Assembly (NCBI RefSeq): GCF_002127965.1
Contig: NZ_CP018787.1
Location: 1-64,000, forward strand
DNA from: Oxalobacter formigenes
GTDB taxonomy: Bacteria > Pseudomonadota > Gammaproteobacteria > Burkholderiales > Burkholderiaceae_D
DNA: 64,000 bases
Direction: 5' to 3'
Shown here: piece after piece, positions 61,428-64,000 of the stretch
Layout of the letters: the number at the start of each line of letters is the position of its first letter
Position numbering within the stretch: the first letter of the stretch is position 1
Program-made: the position numbers and the translations under genes
The notes under the pieces: generated by a model
What the model was told of the DNA's origin: nothing
What the model saw: only the letters and a program-made list of their open reading frames with translations
Databases searched by the model: none

Positions 61428-61744
61428 TATTTACCCTCCTCAGTAAAATGAATCTCCTGACCAGGCTTCAGACTGACATAGGCCAGTTTCTGATTGTTTT
61501 TGCGTCCCATCGTTCTTCCGGAACGTTTCTGCTTGCCCATACGGTTCAATACCTGAACAGATTCAACTTCTACTTTGAACAGATTTTCAACCGCAGCCTT
61601 GATTTCAGGCTTGGTTGCACTTTTCAAAACACGAAAAATGACTTGTTCGTATTTTTCAGCAACGAAAGTCGCTTTTTCCGAAATAACCGGAGCCAGCAAT
61701 ACTTTCATGATGCGTTCTTCACTAATTTTCATGACTGCGCTCAT
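61427..61744 (-). CDS. rplW: 50S ribosomal protein L23
   Basis: A 105-residue tunnel-exit protein that docks SRP and trigger factor. [19 protein letters not shown] (19 residues) and [17 protein letters not shown] are typical. The ATG at 61744 overlaps the rplD stop in an ATGA junction, supporting this start over the internal Met codons. Confidence 0.96.
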   Translation of the reverse strand: MSAVMKISEERIMKVLLAPVISEKATFVAEKYEQVIFRVLKSATKPEIKAAVENLFKVEVESVQVLNRMGKQKRSGRTMGRKNNQKLAYVSLKPGQEIHFTEEGK

Positions 61745-62361
61745 GCCAGCATCTCCTCAATCTTACCCAGAGCTGCCTTGGTGATCAGTACATCCTTGAA
61801 ATGTACCAAAGAAACAGGATCTGCCTGGTGTGGTTCGACCACCAATACATTAGGCAAATTGCGGGAGGCCAGATAAAGATTTTCGTCGAACGAATCTGTA
61901 ATGACCAACACGGAGCCAAAGCCGAACTCTTTCAGTTTCTGAGCCAGCATTTTCGTTTTTGGCGCGTCAATTGCCAACTGATCGATAACGGTCAGTCTGT
62001 CTTCGCGTGCAAGCTGGGACAAAATGGAACAAACGCCTGCGCGATACATTTTCTTGTTAACTTTATGAGAAAAGTTCTGGTCAGGCGAATTCGGGAAAGC
62101 ACGACCACCTCCACGCCACAAAGGGGAGGAAGACATACCGGCGCGGGCACGACCCGTGCCTTTCTGACGCCAGGGTTTCTTGGTGGTATGCGCTACCGTT
62201 TCACGGTTTTTCTGCTGACTGTCAGCAGTTCTTGCGTTGGCCTGGAAAGCGACGACGAGCTGATGAATCAGCGCTTCGTTGTAATCACGTCCGAAAATGG
62301 TATCCGGAGCGTCGACTTTGCCAGCAGCCTGGTCATTTCCATTCAGGAGCTTCAATTCCAT
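61741..62361 (-). CDS. rplD: 50S ribosomal protein L4
   Basis: A 206-residue protein whose extended loop reaches the exit tunnel: [20 protein letters not shown] (20 residues) and [10 protein letters not shown]. In E. coli L4 also represses the S10 operon through its leader. It follows rplC by three bases. Confidence 0.97.
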   Translation of the reverse strand: MELKLLNGNDQAAGKVDAPDTIFGRDYNEALIHQLVVAFQANARTADSQQKNRETVAHTTKKPWRQKGTGRARAGMSSSPLWRGGGRAFPNSPDQNFSHKVNKKMYRAGVCSILSQLAREDRLTVIDQLAIDAPKTKMLAQKLKEFGFGSVLVITDSFDENLYLASRNLPNVLVVEPHQADPVSLVHFKDVLITKAALGKIEEMLA

Positions 62362-62364
62362 CTG

Positions 62365-63021
62365 TTATGCCCCCTTGCTAACTTTGGTTTTGACTGCAGG
62401 GCGAACAATAACCTCTGCATTCTTGGCACCCGGAACAGCACCTTTAACCAATAGCAGATTGCGTTCTGCGTCGATTCGTGCAATTTCCAGATTCTGTATG
62501 GTTTTGGTGACGTCACCCATGTGACCGGTCATCTTTTTACCCGGGAAAACGCGGCCTGGATCTTGGTTCATACCGATGGAACCAGGAACGTTATGGGAAA
62601 GAGAGTTACCGTGAGTAGCACGACCGGATGCAAAATTATGACGTTTGATGGTACCGGCATAACCTTTACCAATTGAAACACCCTGAACGTCAATCTTCTG
62701 GCCAGCTTCAAACATGGTGGCAGGCAATACATCGCCAGCCTTGACTTCTGCTGCTTTAGATTCATCCACCGTGAATTCGCGCAAAACAGTTCCAGCCTCG
62801 ACACCTGCTTTCGCAAAGTGACCGGCTGCAGCTTTATTGACGCGGGAAGGACGGCGTTTTCCAAATGCGACTTGAACGGCGGTATAACCGTCGGTTTCAG
62901 TCGTTTTGACTTGCGTAACACGGTTGTCAGACACGTCTACCACGGTGACAGGAATAGAATCCCCCTCATCCGTGAAGATACGCATCATACCAACCTTACG
63001 CCCGATAAGGCCTAGGCTCAT
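62365..63021 (-). CDS. rplC: 50S ribosomal protein L3
   Basis: A 218-residue protein near the peptidyl-transferase centre. I choose the ATG at 63021 ([12 protein letters not shown]) because GGAG stands eight bases upstream; the ATG four codons earlier has its ribosome site too close. [20 protein letters not shown] (20 residues) keeps the glutamine equivalent to E. coli Gln150, the PrmB methylation site. It is preceded by its own promoter rather than following rpsJ directly. Confidence 0.96.
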   Translation of the reverse strand: MSLGLIGRKVGMMRIFTDEGDSIPVTVVDVSDNRVTQVKTTETDGYTAVQVAFGKRRPSRVNKAAAGHFAKAGVEAGTVLREFTVDESKAAEVKAGDVLPATMFEAGQKIDVQGVSIGKGYAGTIKRHNFASGRATHGNSLSHNVPGSIGMNQDPGRVFPGKKMTGHMGDVTKTIQNLEIARIDAERNLLLVKGAVPGAKNAEVIVRPAVKTKVSKGA

Positions 63022-63115
63022 TTTTTTCTCCATTCCTGCCTACGATTGGGCAGGGCTGTTTATCAACATACTTAAAACAAAAGCAAAAACAATCTCTTGC
63101 CATGTTAAGCGGCGC

Positions 63116-63144
63116 ATTATATCCCGCATGCGCCGTTTAGACAA
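63116..63144 (-). promoter_or_regulatory. probable sigma-70 promoter for rplC and the downstream ribosomal genes
   Basis: The minus strand reads TTGTCT (63139-63144), 17 bases, TATAAT (63116-63121), then a GC-rich discriminator GCGCCGC, a feature of promoters repressed in the stringent response. An 8-bp inverted repeat (CGGCGCAT at 63110-63117 and ATGCGCCG at 63128-63135) overlaps the -10 and spacer. Confidence 0.65.
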
Positions 63145-63166
63145 CCACTAAATAACTGCCAGGCAA

Positions 63167-63478
63167 TTATTGCAGTTTAATTTCAACATCGACACCAGCA
63201 GGCAAATCCAGTTTCATCAATGCATCAACTGTCTTGTCTGTCGGATCGATGATGTCCATCAGGCGCTGGTGTGTTCTGATTTCGAACTGGTCACGGGACG
63301 TTTTGTTAACGTGTGGGGAACGCAGAATATCGAAACGCTGAATACGGGTTGGCAGTGGAACCGGGCCTTTGACAACAGCACCGGTACGTTTGGCTGTATC
63401 GATGATTTCCTGTGCAGACTGGTCGATCAGTTTGTAATCGAACACTTTCAGACGAATGCGAATTTTTTGGTTTTGCAT
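63167..63478 (-). CDS. rpsJ: 30S ribosomal protein S10 (NusE)
   Basis: A 103-residue protein of the 30S head that also acts with NusB in rRNA antitermination. [20 protein letters not shown] (20 residues) and [12 protein letters not shown] are diagnostic. It lies between tuf and rplC with sizeable gaps on both sides (74 and 145 bases). It is probably expressed with tuf. The boxA-like site in the rRNA leader at 709 would be one of its targets. Confidence 0.97.
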   Translation of the reverse strand: MQNQKIRIRLKVFDYKLIDQSAQEIIDTAKRTGAVVKGPVPLPTRIQRFDILRSPHVNKTSRDQFEIRTHQRLMDIIDPTDKTVDALMKLDLPAGVDVEIKLQ

Positions 63479-63498
63479 AATATCTTTCCAAAGAACGA

Positions 63499-63525
63499 GC
63501 TGCGAATGGTCGAGCCATTCGCAGC
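63499..63525 (-). repeat. stem-loop between tuf and rpsJ
   Basis: A perfect 11-bp stem, GCTGCGAATGG and CCATTCGCAGC, with a 5-base loop. No T-run follows in the direction of transcription, so it is not a canonical terminator. It may process or attenuate the tuf-rpsJ transcript. Confidence 0.7.
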
Positions 63526-63552
63526 ATTTAATAAATTACCGACGCAACAAAA

Positions 63553-64000
63553 TTACTCAGTGATTTTAGCGACGACGCCAGCGCCGACGGTTCTGCCGCC
63601 TTCACGGATGGCGAATCTCAGGCCTTCTTCCATGGCGATCGGGCTGATCAACTTGACGCTGATGCTGACGTTGTCGCCTGGCATGACCATTTCTTTGTCT
63701 TTCGGCAGTTCGATGGCGCCTGTTACGTCTGTTGTACGGAAGTAGAATTGCGGTCTGTAGTTGTTGAAGAATGGGGTGTGACGTCCACCTTCTTCTTTGG
63801 ACAGTACGTAGACTTCTCCTTCGAAGTTCAGGTGTGGTTTGATGGAGCCTGGTTTTGCCAGGACTTGTCCACGTTCGACTTCTTCTCGTTTGGTGCCGCG
63901 CAGCAATACGCCGATGTTGTCGCCTGCCTGTCCCTGGTCGAGCAGTTTTCTGAACATTTCGACGCCGGTGCAGGTGGTTTTGGCGGTTTCTTTGATGCCG
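63553..64000 (-). CDS. tuf: elongation factor Tu, C-terminal part (partial)
   Basis: The frame is open to the window edge, giving about the last 148 residues of a protein normally near 396. It covers the end of the second domain and the third domain: [20 protein letters not shown] (20 residues), [17 protein letters not shown] and the C-terminus [18 protein letters not shown]-Tu delivers aminoacyl-tRNA to the ribosome. It precedes rpsJ on the minus strand, as in other betaproteobacteria. The 5' end and GTPase domain lie outside. Confidence 0.97.
   Translation of the reverse strand, partial: GIKETAKTTCTGVEMFRKLLDQGQAGDNIGVLLRGTKREEVERGQVLAKPGSIKPHLNFEGEVYVLSKEEGGRHTPFFNNYRPQFYFRTTDVTGAIELPKDKEMVMPGDNVSISVKLISPIAMEEGLRFAIREGGRTVGAGVVAKITE

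Overview
The window is a gene-dense, almost entirely core stretch of a betaproteobacterial chromosome. Gene order (ftsYEX-rpoH opposite an M16 peptidase-rsmD-coaD-ferredoxin run; exbB-exbD-lpxK-Trm112-kdsB-adk; grpE-dnaK-dnaJ; tuf-S10-spc-alpha) is that of Burkholderiales. The moderate GC content, the compactness and the set of genes that appear to be missing suggest an Oxalobacter-like member of the Oxalobacteraceae. That placement is inference; no database was consulted.

Layout. 1-1165: the 5' third of a 16S rRNA gene on the minus strand, with its leader and two near-identical tandem promoters. 1166-3559: ychF, then an AT-rich solitary HNH-nuclease-like gene that looks foreign. 3657-13964: ferredoxin, coaD, rsmD and two M16 peptidases (minus) diverging from ftsY-ftsE-ftsX-rpoH (plus); then a bioC-like methyltransferase, comF and trmL. 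14037-22888: heat-shock and maintenance block grpE-dnaK-dnaJ, nadK-recN, hrcA, pyrF. 22940-27900: a DMT-family exporter, a PAS-GGDEF diguanylate cyclase and a proton-pumping pyrophosphatase. 27972-37902: adk, kdsB, Trm112-like, lpxK, exbD, exbB, argH, ilvD, lgt, recX-recA. 38155-49080: DUF2889 protein, xseA, dgt, a fused aroK-aroB, mrcA, lptM, lysA, engB, a polyprenol/diacylglycerol-kinase-like membrane protein and cutA. 49189-64000: the complete ribosomal super-operon on the minus strand from tuf (cut by the window edge) and rpsJ to rplQ, including the small rpmJ and rpmD genes.

Regulation is legible. A perfect CIRCE operator overlaps the likely promoter of rpoH, and hrcA, encoding the CIRCE-binding repressor, lies 10 kb away. 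grpE has a consensus sigma-32 promoter. The two heat-shock circuits are therefore probably wired in series (HrcA to sigma-32 to chaperones). recA has a perfect CTGT-N8-ACAG LexA box. Intrinsic terminators separate most convergent units.

The most notable points are the CIRCE-controlled rpoH, the single-ORF AroK-AroB fusion, the apparent loss of pilMNOPQ, cyaY and the cytochrome-c/heme/dsbD genes that usually sit between mrcA and rplQ, the isolated HNH gene, a strong promoter with GC-rich discriminator located after rpsJ rather than before it, and several unexplained hairpins. I found no CRISPR array, insertion sequence, prophage or tRNA gene.
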